A stretch of DNA of 64,000 nt from Lutjanus erythropterus. Its lineage: Eukaryota; Chordata; Actinopteri; Lutjaniformes; Lutjanidae. The notes beneath the pieces are model-generated. The model was not told the DNA's origin, searched no databases, and was given only the letters and a program-made list of their open reading frames with translations. Location of the stretch: contig CM034599.1 in assembly GCA_020091685.1 (NCBI GenBank), forward strand, positions 1,431,641 through 1,495,640, in the 5' to 3' direction. Position numbers and translations under genes: made by a program. Below are positions 35,899 to 47,629 of this stretch, in pieces (positions within the stretch are counted from its first letter, which is position 1; each line of letters opens with the position of its first letter).

Positions 35899-36434
35899 TC
35901 AAAAGTCTACAGGTTTGAGCTTCCTCTCTTCCTTCTCAGTGAGAGGCTGCTGGGAGAGGATCTTATCGTGCAGCCGGTGGTGTTTTCCGATCCCCAGCTT
36001 TGGCAGACCTCGGTTCAGCCCCTCCAGCAGCACACATGACTTGCACAGAGTCTGGCTGGAGATGTAGCCGCAGCGGTTGCAGGTGCCCTGAACCGGCATC
36101 TTCACGCCCTCCCTCACTGACAGGTTCTCCCCTGAGTGGATGACGTCCATGATGGAGCTCGGCCTGACGCTCTCCAGGTCTTTTAGAAACGTCCTCGCAT
36201 AGCCTCGGTAAGCATTAGGAGAGTAGATGCACTCAGTTGAAAAGTAGTCCAGCTTCTTAAAGTACGCGTACAGAACTATCTCCTTCTCGTACGCGTATTT
36301 GAGGGGTTTGCATCGCGGCACAACCCCATCGCCTTCACTGGCTGTGGAGATGGTGGTGCAGCGGCGAAGACGAGCGATGTCCCCTCTCAAGATGTTCATC
36401 AAAACTGTCTCTGCCACGTCATCAGCATTGTGAC
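35899..36434 (-). CDS. ctu1: ctu1 coding exon 2
   Basis: Encodes residues 166-343, from [14 protein letters not shown] to the C-terminal zinc ribbon and KLKPVDF, then TGA at 35901-35899. The acceptor is TTTCCTCACAG. The intron to coding exon 1 is about 620 bases and includes repeat DNA at 36640-36960. Confidence 0.96.
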
Positions 36435-37553
36435 CTGTGAGGAAACAAACACACATCAGACACTGTAGGAAATTCTAGCAAAATATTTAGTCTTTCACAT
36501 TAAAAGGTCATTTTGGTATTTTTAAAGCTGGACCTTTGTTCACATATTTGGGGGTTTAAGTGAGTAATTAGGAGACTTGGATTACACCAGATGAGCAGTA
36601 TGGAGATATTTTATGTTTCTATTCTGTTCTCTTCTATTCTGCAATGCTGTTCCCCCGGTTTTTGTTGGACTAAAAACCTAAACCTGACCTTCAATCAGCA
36701 TGAGGGTGAGTAGATAAAGACAGAATTTTCATTTTTGGGTGAACTATCCCTTTGAGGTCAAATGTGTCCATCCCATAAAAGTGCTTGTTTTTTGCTGCTG
36801 ACAGGCTCAAATTAATATTCTATGTCACTGATTTCCAACGTGGGGATCCTGACCCCACCAGGGGTCACCAAAGCATCACAGGTGGTCATGAGGCCTTCTT
36901 GATGGACCAGTTCCAAAACATTTTGTCCCCATCAGTCATTTAGACCCCAAAATATGTCAGAACAGGGCCCAGGTTCAAAAGTGCCAGAGTTAACCTTGAA
37001 GACTCCGTCACGTTCTCGCACCGACGCTGTAATAATGTTATCTGGGTGTGGAGTTACCTGTGCAGATCTTATCCACCTTCAGCATGATGGCTCCTCTGTC
37101 GAGTGCCTGCCGTCTGAACACGCCACAGAAGGTGCAGTTGTTTTTCAGCCCCACCTGTTTCACTATAGCATCCATAGTCCATCCGTACAGTTCCTCATAC
37201 GACACGATCTTCAGAGGCAGCTCATATTGCTGCTGATTCCTCTTTACTGTCTCCAAGGAGTCGTCACGGTAACCAGTGATCCCCTCATCCACCGAGAGGA
37301 GCATCAGTTCAAGGCCATAGTTGTAGCGCTCATTGAGGAGCTTCATCACATGTGCGAGCACCGTTGAGTCTTTTCCACCCGAGGCGGCGATTCCTACCGT
37401 CTCCCCGTGTTTGAAGAGCTTCGCTGCCACGATGGTCTGATGCACCTCCTCCTCAAAGGCCCAGAAGAAGCACTCCTTACACAGCGAGTGGCCCGTCTTC
37501 GGACGTTTCAGCACCGCTCGCTTGTCAAGGCAGCTGCTGCACAGGACAGGCAT
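35899..37553 (-). CDS. ctu1: Cytosolic tRNA 2-thiolation protein 1 (CTU1/NCS6/ATPBD3)
   Basis: CTU1 works with CTU2 to thiolate the wobble uridine (mcm5s2U34) of cytosolic Lys, Glu and Gln tRNAs, using sulfur passed on by URM1. The two coding exons are 37553-37058 and 36434-35899, joined in phase (ICT-G-HNADD). They give 343 residues, against 348 in human. The N-terminal zinc pairs are CSSC (5-8) and CKEC (25-28). The PP-loop ATP-pyrophosphatase motif SGGKDS is at 58-63. CTFC (140-143) and the [13 protein letters not shown] segment (167-179) follow, and the C-terminal zinc pairs are CNRC (284-287) and CKSC (296-299). All active-site elements are intact. The start is the first ATG after a 3' splice site (TTTTCTCCAG, ending at 37562). 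Confidence 0.97.
36640..36960. repeat. Repeat remnants in ctu1 intron
   Basis: 36640-36757 matches the repeat at 22920-23093. 36825-36955 ('ggggatcctgaccccaccag' and 'gaccccaaaatatgtcagaa') looks like an old hAT-type element. Neither has coding capacity. Confidence 0.45.
37058..37553 (-). CDS. ctu1: ctu1 coding exon 1
   Basis: Encodes residues 1-165 and the first base of Gly-166, including the PP-loop SGGKDS and the CTFC pair. The donor is CAG followed by GTAACT. Confidence 0.96.
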
Positions 37554-39168
37554 CTCGACTACTGGAGAAAAGTTATTTCAAAGGACAACAGTGTTTAAAT
37601 AGTTACAGAAATGGTCCCAAATATCTTCAAGTCAAAGTCTTAAATGAAGAAAAGCCTACAGAACTATAGAATAATACATATATTTCTCCTCACAGTGTTT
37701 CAGTCAACAGGCCCCTGGAACACAAATATCTCCAGTTTAATCATTTTGTTTGTGCTTTAGGAAAGACTTAAAACAACCAACACAAAATCTGCCATTTACA
37801 CTTCATGACACCATGTTAACTGTAAAAAAAAAAAAACATAAAATACTTTGTCTCAATTTCACAGCACATGAAGATTACAACTAGGGTTTAATTATGCAGT
37901 ATGTTTATCTAGAAAAATTACAAAATTCAAAATATTCAAGGATATGGAAGAGCATTCAGGCCAGATGTATGAAAAAAGGAGAGACCAAAGTTATTTTTAA
38001 TTTAGCATTCTGAGAATAAAGTCAAAATTAGGTTTACAATATTAGATTTTCACAGTGTGATAACTTTCTCAGAAAATATCACAGTTTCACAGTATTACAC
38101 ATTTATCATCAGTTACAATGGCCGTTAAAGGAATTAACACAGAGGGGCTTTCTTGGTTGAATTAACCCTTTAATATAACGTCACAGTTAATCACAATCAC
38201 AATAAAATCACACTATGGCCAAGTGCAACATCCAAATCACAGAGTCAGAACCAAACTGCAGTTTTTCTCCAGAGGAAAGAAAACATGTTTGTTTAGTTCA
38301 GACCTCAATAAATATCACATCGTCACAATTTTAATAGTTTTTTTTCAGTGAACATGACAACTGTAATGCAAAACTGATCATTTCTAACAATCATACTGCA
38401 ACTGCAATTTCAGTCAAAATAATGACTAGAAGAATTCAACACCGTAGATGACGAAATATACACGATATGAAAAGTTTAAATTTTCATACTACTGTATATC
38501 GTGACACTGATCTACTGCTACAGTCCAAAATGTTGAAAATTAGATTTAATGGAAACAAAGTTATGCAGGGAATAAAGTGAAAATGTCAGTATTATTTCCA
38601 AGACATAGGAAAGATATTATTCTTGGCCCCAGTACTCTTATGTACAATTTGCAGACTAAATTATCTGATTTTTAATGGTTACTAATATCAAACAATCCAC
38701 TGCAGAGAAATAAAGGACCTGTTAACAAAAGGACATCACTCCTACAACAACATAAGAGGGAAATAACTTACTTATACAAAGCTACAGTAAGATTGGTGGA
38801 CTAGTATGTTTTTGTGGCTAAAGAGTTTAACAAAATGACTCATTTAACGTCTTTAATCATCGTCTAACAGGAATGTTATTAACTTCCTGTTCTCAAGCTG
38901 AACATCGGATTTGACTTGAGTTTGACTCTTGTTTAAAAATCCAACAATCTTAACTTGATACAGACAATCCCAGAACTTTGCACAGAACTTTTTGAAATGA
39001 TTAGATAGAATTAAAACACACTAAAACATCAGTTAATTAGCTGTCAGGCTTCACAACATGATTAAAGTCCAACGACAGCAAATTCAATAGAGCCAGAAGG
39101 TCAATATCAAATCTAGCTAGCCAAGCTAAGCTCCTGATCAGTCGCGTCTTGATAGAATCTGAGGAAGA

Positions 39169-39178
39169 TCTCGCGAGA
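39169..39178. promoter_or_regulatory. TCTCGCGAGA palindrome (copy 1)
   Basis: A perfect 10-base TCTCGCGAGA, a known vertebrate core-promoter element of housekeeping and bidirectional promoters. It lies 162 bases from an identical copy. Confidence 0.6.
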
Positions 39179-39330
39179 GTGATCATTTTATCCGTAAGAT
39201 TGATCTGTCCGTAACCCTGACCAGGTGTTTTTGTCCCTGAGCCCCTCCGCATCCAAATCACAGCTCTGTCAGACAATAAAAACATAAATACTTTGTACAA
39301 TGTACAAGTTGAAGACAGTAAGTGTATAAA

Positions 39331-39340
39331 TCTCGCGAGA
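39331..39340. promoter_or_regulatory. TCTCGCGAGA palindrome (copy 2)
   Basis: A second exact copy of the palindromic element. Together with copy 1 it marks a likely active promoter or enhancer just inside the ctu1 transcription unit. Confidence 0.6.
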
Positions 39341-39568
39341 GTTTCTCAAATAGGGTTCCCATGTAGACACGATCTAGAGGAGCCACATTTACATGAGGAA
39401 ACATTTCATACCAAAGTGTCCGATGAACCGACGTCTGAGCTGAGAGTGTGGAGAGAAAGACGACGGCGAAAAAAATGTACAAGTTCAACTTCTCTTTGTT
39501 AAACTACATGAGAATTACCACGACTAAATAAGGCAGAGTTAGCATGTTGTTTCATCATGAGGTGATAC

Positions 39569-39610
39569 CTCTTCGTCGCCGGGAAACAGGAAGTAACGAT
39601 GCCTGTATGA
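39569..39610 (-). other. ctu1: ctu1 non-coding first exon and start region (putative)
   Basis: Minus-strand sequence with an ETS-type CTTCCTG and CCCGGCGACG ends at GAAGAG followed by a GTATCA donor at 39568. It is the best candidate for the 5' UTR exon of ctu1. The exact 5' end is unknown. Confidence 0.45.
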
Positions 39611-41050
39611 ACCCCTACAGCACCACCTACCGGTCGAAGCTGGTCAGTGTCCTTCTGACAACACTGAAATGCTTTTATGACACGATTATAAAACCACTGA
39701 AAGGTTTTTGAGTCAGATTTTGGTTGTTTATCGGCAGAATGTAGCAGAAAATGATAACAATATTCATCAGTATGTGATCATTAGTGTATGATCACCTGGA
39801 AATATGAACTGTTGTGTTTTCATGACTTTAGAGCAAATATCTGCAGGAGCAGGTCCTCTTCCACAGAGGCCAACAAGCCCACAGCTGGCTTTGAGGTATT
39901 TTAATATAGTAGCCAAACCATATAATTATAGTGTCATTTGATGCACAGTGTACCCATTAACTTACAATGTGAAAGACGCAGCCGTAAAATGGTGGATACA
40001 TTTTTTGAGTGTCATAACCCCAATAAAATGATTCATTTGACAATCAGGATTTGATCCATTTGGACCAATAACATTTGGAAAGTCTAGAAGAGCTGCATGA
40101 TTAAATCTTATGTGCTATAAACCTTAAATTAACAAGCTTGGCTGCAGAAGTTTCTAGTGCAATTTGCTCTACAATTCAGAAGATCCAGGTCATTTTATAC
40201 ATGGAAACTGACTTGATGCGCCACTGAGCAGCTTTCATAGGAATGAACAGAGGCCCACCTCCAACACTGTATCCAGATCTCCTTACAGATATAATGTGTA
40301 ACATTTCCACATTAAAATTTCTAAAAATGTTGATCATATGTTTATATTTTAAGTTGTGCACTTACATTATCCAACATTTCCAACAATCATCAATTGCAGA
40401 GAAATTCATAATTTAAAGTAACAGAGCATTTCCTATTAGCCACTGCAAGCTAGTTGCTAGAACTTCCAAAAAAAACATGAGATAGATCAGGTAAGACATA
40501 AAGTGAAGACAGAAGTAGTGGAACATGACTAAACATGAACTGAATCATGTCTGATAGATTTTCATCCGCAATGGTGGTTGTTTAACAATGAATACAACAA
40601 CTCCCATGATCCCACACTACTTCACGATGTCATCAAACTACCTCTTATATTACTTTAAAGTGAGAGACCCCTGTATAGTGGCAGAATCTACATATTGTGT
40701 ATTTAATACTTTCTTGAACCTGCCATGTTGCTCTCCCATGTTTCTATAGTAACCCAGAACAGACGAATCAAACACTGGCTCTGGTTTGTCTGTTCTGGGC
40801 TACCGTAGAAACATGGTGGTTCAACATGGCAGCCTCCAAGGAACAGGACCCACTCTCAATGTAGATATGAAGGGTCAATTCTAAGGTAACAAAAACACGG
40901 GTATTCTTATTTGCAGATGATTATACACTAATGAAAACATATTTATGAATATTATATTCCATTTCTGCTGGTAGATCTGTATAAATCTGACACAGTGGAC
41001 CTATGAGACATTGCTGATCAGAGGGTGAAACATACACAACCGAGTCAAAT
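39611..41050. other. Intergenic DNA between ctu1 and crybb2
   Basis: No gene was seen. It includes repeat-like DNA around 40170-40450 and a strong inverted repeat at 40738-40810. Confidence 0.5.
40738..40810. repeat. Inverted repeat (hairpin) of about 28-bp arms
   Basis: The left arm 'catgtttctatagtaaccca...gaacagac' pairs with the right arm 'gtctgttctgggctaccgta...aacatg', with two or three mismatches and a loop of about 18 bases. It is probably part of a miniature foldback element. Confidence 0.75.
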
Positions 41051-41064
41051 GTAAGCAATGAGGA

Positions 41065-41070
41065 TTTATT
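41065..41070 (-). terminator. crybb2: crybb2 polyadenylation signal
   Basis: TTTATT on the plus strand is AATAAA in crybb2 orientation, about 150 bases after its stop codon. This is a suitable length for a crystallin 3' UTR. Confidence 0.65.
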
Positions 41071-41217
41071 AGTTTTGCTTCACAGACTGTCACCACTGCA
41101 GCAGCTGCAGTAGATATCAAAATGCTGTTTGGTGTAAATGAAGGACAAACGGGGTTTCTGCTGGGAGGGAGCAGGGGCTGCTGAGGTCAGGGTTCATGAC
41201 AAGAAAGAGTCACAAGC

Positions 41218-41386
41218 TTAGTTGACAGGGTGAAAAGCACCCCTCTGATGCCACTGCATGTCTCTGATGCGCCGAACCGACTGGATTTGAGGAATCTCGG
41301 CCCCGAACTCAGCGTTGTCCTTATACTCCCCCTTTTCAAACAGGTACTGGTAGCCTCTGTAGCCTGGATACTGGTATCCCACCCAA
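41218..41386 (-). CDS. crybb2: crybb2 exon 6: Greek key 4 and stop
   Basis: 169 nt encoding [20 protein letters not shown] and [20 protein letters not shown], ending [10 protein letters not shown] with TAA at 41220-41218. The acceptor is CACCAG after a pyrimidine-rich stretch. Confidence 0.96.
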
Positions 41387-44300
41387 CTGGTGCACCGTCA
41401 CAGAGGGAAGGAGTGCAGGTGAGAGACAGTTAGAGGCAAGACATGTAGGAGTCAAAGTACCACACAACGTATGCAGGAGGCTGGACTCACGTGCCGCTCT
41501 GGACCCGAACAGAGGAGACCTTCTCCTGGTAGCCGTGTGCGTGGAAGCTGGGGACGTCGTCATCAATGATTTCTATCTTCTTCCCTGCGAAGCTGGGGTT
41601 TTCATAAAGGACAATCTTGTGCTCCTGGCTGTCCTGAGAGAGTCAAGTCAAGTCAAGTCAGTCTTATTTGTAATCTCAAGGTTCTTTTCAAACAGAGCAG
41701 CACTTGATCATAATCTTTATGTACCATACTTGCCAACACTCCCAGTTTTCCTGTTTTTCACTGCTCTCTCTTGTTTCCCTCCTGCGGTCACAATTTTCCC
41801 GTATTTCTCCCACTTTATAACACATTTCCAAAACTTCTTGACCCATCCACGTTCTCATAAGAGTACACAGAGAAAATAATACTCAAGCAAGTTTCAGACG
41901 TCCGGGTCAGAAGGTAAAATTCCTGTTTTTTTGCAGAAAAGGGGCACATTTTGTCTAAGAGCAGCGTACCTAATGCCAGAGATGGACAGAGTACTGAATA
42001 TCTGAAGTACTGTTACATCACTACAATATTACTCAATTACAAGTAAAAGTAAAAAGTATAATTGTATTAGTTACTATTTAATCGTTGACATTTAATGAAT
42101 GATCAATAGCAGCATTCAATCAGATCTTCAGTCTTAATTACTTCTTTTCTGTTCTGCTCATTATTTTCATTTCCTTTTCCTTATTCAACAAATGAGGTGA
42201 GGATATTACTCTTATTCCCAGACAATTGATTAAATATCAATTAATACATTTTAATTGGTCATATTCCTAACGGCAGTTAATCAGTGAATAATTGTTAACA
42301 TGCCACTTCCAAACCTGTGTCTGCAGCAGTGTTTTGGGTTTTTTCATCCTGGTTTTCATTGGTCTGTTTGGGATCATATCGCCTTATTGGCTACAAAAAT
42401 CCAGTCGTAAGGTTTGGAAATTAATTCAACTTGTTCTTATTTATGATTTTAAAAGAAACTAAGTAGATTACATATAGAATAGAATACATACTTGATTACA
42501 AGTAAAAGTACAGACTTGAAAATCTACTCATAAAAGTACAAATATCCAAAAAACTACTAAATTATAGTAATGAGAGTATTTGTAATTAGTTACTTCCAGC
42601 CCACGCCTGCACTGCCCCAGCTGATTCAGCTGTTTTCTCCTCTGCCTCTTTCCTGTTAAGACTTTCTTTTGATGAGATTTTGAATTCTCATTGGGCAGCA
42701 TCAAGTTAAAAACTGCATGAATAACCAATAGCAGGCTTGATTTCCAGCCAGGTGTGAACAACTGGAAAACTGCTGAGCAGTTTATGACTACATGATAAAT
42801 TAACAAACAAATATTATTTGATGGCCTTGCTGCCTTTCAGGCCTGAAATCGTGTCATTTCCAGCCTGATGCTCAGCCGTCTGATGGAGGAGAGAATCATT
42901 AACCCGGTGGATGATTTGTTAAAATGGGATTATTTATGTAAGAGTAAGAAAATCTCCTTTCTTACCACTTTAATCGGGCGGAATGCAACAATGGTGTCAC
43001 TACGCCGGCTGTTGGTCCAGGAATCCCAGCGAGGATACTCCCCCTTCTCAAACACATACTGCTCCCCCTTACAGTTGGGCTGCTCGTATCCCACCCATCT
43101 GAGGAGGAAGAGGAGGAGGGTTCAGATCAGAGCTGCTTGATTAATCCCATGATTCTGGGGGCCACCGGGGGGCCTCAAAAAACTGAGGGGAAGATGAAGA
43201 GAAACGCTACAAAAAAAAAAAATTAAAAAATACAAAAAATAAAATCAAGTTTTGAATTAATATTATGTGTAATATTTTTAAATAGAATTCATAATGTATA
43301 TATTATTGAATGTAATTATTATTGCACCAGTAAAAGTCATGTTTGTCTTTTAGCTGCTCCTGTTAGGGGTCACCACAGCCAATCATCTGCCCGCTGGCAG
43401 ACCAGGCCCCGCCCACCTGATGGATGAATCTGCGTATTTGATTTGGCCCAACCCTCCCCATTTATCTGTGCTCGGGACCAGCAACTTTAAAATGCTCTGC
43501 TTGTGGATCCCCTGTGGCCGGGGAACAAGGGTCTGACCCGAGGACACTTGGACATGTGGTCAGGAGGAGGCGGGGATCAAACCGCCAAACCTGCAGAGGT
43601 CACAGAGACCAGCTCTACCACAGCCGCCCCAGTATTACATGAATAAACGTACAGTGATATATACAGTTTTTTTGTTTGTTTGTTTGTTTTACATTAGCTG
43701 TAGTTTTCAAAGACACCTAAAAAGAAGCTAATGCCAGAGAACTCCTGGATTAATCAATTACTTGTCAACACTCAAATAATCGCCAACTATTTTTATAATC
43801 AGTTTGAGTAATTTTTTGAGAGAAAAATATCATATTTCATCTTCTAAAATATGAATATTGTCTGTTTTCTTGATTCCTCAATAGGGCTTTTAACACTGCA
43901 CTTAGCTCCATGCTACGAGAGCTGTTAGCCCCCGGCTAATGGTATGTTGAGATTACTGGCAACAAAGCATCAGGCTACAAGTTATCTTCAGTGGAAACTG
44001 TTGACATGAAGCTATAAACTGACATCTGACAGTTGTGTGTTGTGTGAGAAATGAAAGCTGAGTTAGATTTAAAGATATAAAACTTTGGTTATTTTGTAGA
44101 TGTGTGAACATACAGCCTAGCGCTTGCTAGCTTTGCTTCAGTGCAGAGCTAGCCCAAATTTGTGGGATCATCCCCTGAAAATCGACTAAACCCCGGGCTA
44201 AAAGCTTCAGGTGTGAAATGAGGCTTAAAGATTAAAGGAGCAGTCCTGCAACATTAACATCAGTTGCTGCACCAACAGTTAGTTAACCCAGGACCAGTAG

Positions 44301-45159
44301 AAGAGCAGTGTGAGATAGGAGGCTACATGGATGTCGCTTAACCTCGGGCTAACGACGTGTGTGTGAAGTTATTCCTGGTTAACTCTTAGCCCCGGCCTAA
44401 CTGTAGCTCTGGGTTAAGAATATTCACTGTGAAAATCCCTTCTGACAGTAAACTGAATATCTTTGCGTTGTGACAAAAACAAGACGTCATTTAAAGTTTA
44501 AGGATCAGATAACTAATCGATTAAATGAGAAAATAATCAACAGATTAATCGACAATGAAAGGAATCGTTAGTTGCAGCCCTAATTACAGACAGAATTATT
44601 ATAAATTTATATTTTTCAGCTATTTCTTTTTTATTCTTTTGTTTGTTGTTTTGTTAAAGTCTATTTTTTATTTTAATGCCAGTAAACTAAATTGTTTTTT
44701 CACACACAGATGTAGTTGTTAGTTTGCTATGATAATCCTGAGGACAAAAAGCTGAGGTGTGATCTGTGTAGCACATGTTCATTTGTTTTTGTCAGCCCAG
44801 ACTCTTTGATGGAGTGACTGTCCCTCTGTTTAAATCATGCTCTGTTTATCTGTCGGTCTCTGACCCACACTCACGGTCCACACAGCACCAGTATGGAGCC
44901 CACTTTCTCCACGCCTGCTTCCTGGAGGTTGTTACAGGGACCAGTCAGCTCATGGCAGCGTCCCTGGAAGTTCTCCTGCTCATAGATGACCAGCTGTGGA
45001 CCAAAGAAAAGACAAGTGTTGTTGAGCTCAAGAGAGCCAATCTGATGTTTGGAGGATACAAGGATCAAGGATCCAGATATTTAATATTCCTCCCACCTTA
45101 AAGCCACTGGCACCGGGCTGCTGCTGCTTGGTTGCAGGGTTCTGGTGGTCTGTGGCCAT
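41218..45159 (-). CDS. crybb2: Beta-B2 crystallin
   Basis: A lens structural protein with four Greek-key motifs in two domains that forms dimers and higher beta-crystallin oligomers. The coding exons are 45159-45097 (N-terminal arm), 44993-44875, 43098-42966, 41633-41491 and 41386-41218, one per Greek key after the arm, with the family's usual exon sizes (119, 133 and 143 nt). The total is 627 nt and 208 residues, against 205 in human. Diagnostic stretches are [73 protein letters not shown], and the end [20 protein letters not shown]. All frames are intact. It is more like human CRYBB2 than CRYBB1 or CRYBB3, and it sits beside crybb3 as in mammals. Confidence 0.97.
41491..41633 (-). CDS. crybb2: crybb2 exon 5: Greek key 3
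   Basis: 143 nt encoding [20 protein letters not shown] and [20 protein letters not shown], then SVRVQSG. The splice sites are intact, with the donor CAC followed by GTGAGT. Confidence 0.96.
41977..42609. mobile_element. Tol2/hAT-like non-autonomous element in crybb2 intron
   Basis: The left end is CAGAGATGGACAGAGTACTG with a following 'caagtaaaagtaaaaagtat'. The right part mirrors it: 'acaagtaaaagtacagactt', 'tactcataaaagtaca' and a final segment whose reverse complement begins CAGGCGTGGGCTGGAAGTAA. Tol2-type hAT elements have such CAGAG ends and AAGTA-rich subterminal repeats. No transposase frame is present and no clear 8-bp duplication was found. Confidence 0.55.
42966..43098 (-). CDS. 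crybb2: crybb2 exon 4: Greek key 2
   Basis: 133 nt encoding [20 protein letters not shown] and [20 protein letters not shown], then PIKV. The acceptor is CTTCCTCCTCAG and the donor is GTG followed by GTAAGA. Confidence 0.96.
43348..43630. repeat. SINE/LINE-tail-like repeat in crybb2 intron
   Basis: Begins 'tagctgctcctgttaggggt' and continues 'caccacagccaatcatctgc', then 'ggcccaaccctccccattta' and 'ggggatcaaaccgccaaacc'. These blocks are familiar from dispersed fish retroposons. It is old and diverged. Confidence 0.5.
44436..44582. mobile_element. Family A element, reverse orientation, truncated
   Basis: 'tctgacagtaaactgaatat', 'agacgtcatttaaa', 'taatcgattaaatgagaaaa' and 'atcgttagttgcagccct' appear in reverse family order. 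It lies in crybb2 intron 3. Confidence 0.6.
44875..44993 (-). CDS. crybb2: crybb2 exon 3: Greek key 1
   Basis: 119 nt encoding [20 protein letters not shown] and [19 protein letters not shown]. The splice sites are GTCCACAG and ACC followed by GTGAGT. Confidence 0.96.
45097..45159 (-). CDS. crybb2: crybb2 exon 2: N-terminal arm
   Basis: 21 codons, [20 protein letters not shown] plus K. The ATG lies 26 bases after an acceptor (CTGTTTTCAG, exon from 45184). The donor is AAG followed by GTGGGA. Confidence 0.95.
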
Positions 45160-45494
45160 AGTGAATGGATCGGCAAGGATGAAACTGAAAACAGACATAA
45201 ACATTTCATTTCTGGGACACATCTATGCATGTCTACATGATTTTAAAATACGAGCAGGTCAAACTGCTTTAAATCCTACAGTTGTAGATTATTTATTCTA
45301 TTTTCTCAAACACACAAACACAAAAGCCCCTCTTCTTCTACAACACGTCTGTGAAGTCCACATCCTTCTGAACATGGAATTACAGCGATGCAAAATGCAG
45401 TTTTTCATAGATTAAACCTAAAACAGCTGTAAAAGGAGAATAAACACGGATAAAAATGACATAAAATCAAACGTAGCGGACATGAAGCTCTTAC

Positions 45495-45520
45495 CAGTAC
45501 CTGTCTGTGCCAGTGTGTTT
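45495..45520 (-). other. crybb2: crybb2 non-coding exon 1 (putative)
   Basis: Minus-strand sequence downstream of a TATA box ends at ACTG followed by a GTAAGA donor at 45494. CRYBB genes normally have a short untranslated first exon, and this fits in position and size. Confidence 0.6.
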
Positions 45521-45540
45521 GTGATGGCACGATGAGCTCA

Positions 45541-45547
45541 ATATATA
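45541..45547 (-). promoter_or_regulatory. crybb2: crybb2 TATA box
   Basis: A CCATATATATTG sequence in crybb2 orientation lies about 30 bases before the expected transcription start and about 50 bases before the exon 1 donor. Lens crystallin promoters are usually TATA-driven. Confidence 0.65.
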
Positions 45548-47598
45548 TGGGACGCCCAGGGGTGGAAACTCTGCCAACAGTACCCACAGTGTCCAAGCCG
45601 GCCTGCTGAGCGTCCTGCCATAGGCCCAGCACGCTGAAATGAGGGGTCACCGTGCAGCCTGCCCCCACCCCGGGGTGTCACACTCCCACAAAGTTATTTC
45701 ATTAGTTGTCAGTTTTGTCCAGCCAGTCATTGTTCGATATCCACATGATTCAGCACAAACAGTGCCAAGAGTCCCACACCTACAATGAGAGCCAGAGAGG
45801 GACAGAAGGACTGTAAAAGATGGGTTTTACTGAGCCGCAGAGATGTGAATAACAGCCCAAATACTGCTGAATATTTACACAAATGGACGTTTGTTTAATA
45901 TTTCATTTCTAGAAAAACATTGTTAAAGTTTAATGTCTCTGTTGTTTGGGAGAGAGCAGCTCCAGAGCCTTCGTGTGTTTGTCAGTCGGAGCTGTTGATA
46001 CCTGCCTTCTGTCTCCTGCTGGCAGTGAAACTGTTCACAAAGACGCATTTAAAATCAAAAGAAAACAATATGACATATTTTCTTCACTGAATTAGTTTAA
46101 ATGACTGCGTGCGTGTCAATAATCCTGCAAAGGAACAGCAGCTAATTTTTCTTCTACTGAAGTAAAGATATTCTGTGAACATGGACAAATGTCATTTTTT
46201 ACTGTAAGTGTACATTTAAGCAGTATTACGTATAATATAAATAGGACAGATGCAAACTGTGATAGAAATTGCAGATTTTAGATGGAATTAGGTGTTTTGT
46301 GGTACAGAAGATTTATAATGTAATTAAGTGATTGTCTTAAGTTAAAGATAAAGGTCAACTTAACTGTGATCATACAATCATGCAAAGTATAATTATTCAG
46401 TCAAATTCATTCTCTGCATTTAACCAGTGTTATTGAGATCACTGGGCAGCTACTGCACAGCGCCCAGGGACCAACTCCAGGTAGAAGTTATGCATTTATG
46501 TGCCATTTTGCATTACAGGCGCTTTATTTGAATATTTAATGTTTTCAGTGTTGGAGAGTAGTGAACTGCATGTAATTAAACATTTTGCAGAAGCTTGTTG
46601 GTAGTTTAACTAAATTCATATCTGCATAATTACTTTCTTTTGCCATTTGTTGGACCAGGTGGGCACTTTCTGCAATAAACTCAATTAAGTGGTGTGTGTT
46701 GCTGGCCTGTGACTTTTTTTGTATTATATTTTGCAGGGTTGTAAATAAAGACGAGTTGCACTGGGGTCTGTGGGATGTGGTGGGCGTAGAGAAGGTGGGC
46801 CGTCCAACGATGTGTTGAGTGGAGAATGAGAGAACTGACCCTTTAGATTCAGACTGACACCTGTATTCAAAGAACAGTGCCATTTATCACGTAACAAGCC
46901 TCGATGTTTGTCACCTTGGTATTTAGAGTGTCGTAGATGTTCAGTGTGCAACAGACGCCCTGCTCAACCAATAGTAGCTGAACTGCATTGTCAGCCTGCA
47001 CAAGGCTGACTCCTGGTTTCACCAAAGACAAAGTTTAATGTTGTGCAGATTCACCTAATTTTCTAGTTTGTTAAAAATGATCTTGAAGCGTCACCTGAAG
47101 ACACTTCCTCTGCAGACACCTGTGAGACCCAACCGAAGAAGTTACACAACTGCTGTCTCTTCTTTCACAATAAAGTAAGGAAATACTTCATAGTTCAGTA
47201 ATAATGAAGTGATGTTCATAACATGGCCTCAATAGTTCAGACACTCAAATTGCTACCTGATTTTAATACATTTAGACGAGTATTATTTAAGATTTTTAAA
47301 ATGCCCCTACCCCGTCCTATGGAGCCTCAAAGTGGTCAATATTAAATATAATATTATGATATCATAATGATGAAGTGAAATTTAGAAAATTAACTAAATT
47401 GAGAGACATGTGATTTTCAGAATGACACAGGTTCAGAGGTTTCAGTTATATTATTGATTTCAGAGCTGCAACGATTAACCGAAAGTGTTTTTAATCTGCT
47501 ATAAATGTGCTGACTTGAAAGTCTCCGTCTCTGCTGGGCTGCATGAAGCTCCTGGTGAAGTTTCTTGAGCTGTGCAAAGTGAAGAGCGGCATAAGATG

Positions 47599-47629
47599 AC
47601 TCAGCACGACTCAGCACGACTCAGCACGA
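47599..47629. repeat. Tandem repeat, 10-bp unit ACTCAGCACG
   Basis: Three perfect tandem units of gactcagcac. A short local duplication. Confidence 0.85.

Larger units (their letters stand above)
37563..39568 (-). other. ctu1: ctu1 5' UTR intron (inferred)
   Basis: About 2 kb lie between the acceptor just before the ctu1 ATG exon and a good donor at 39568. The DNA is AT-rich with repeat fragments (about 38330-38520). Its distal end, 39100-39480, is more GC-rich and contains two TCTCGCGAGA palindromes. No coding exon was found. Confidence 0.45.

Noticed and set aside
46545..46951. Two overlapping minus-strand frames between crybb2 and crybb3
   Set aside because: They are about 100 codons or less, lack motifs, have no promoter or splice support, and overlap each other in different frames.
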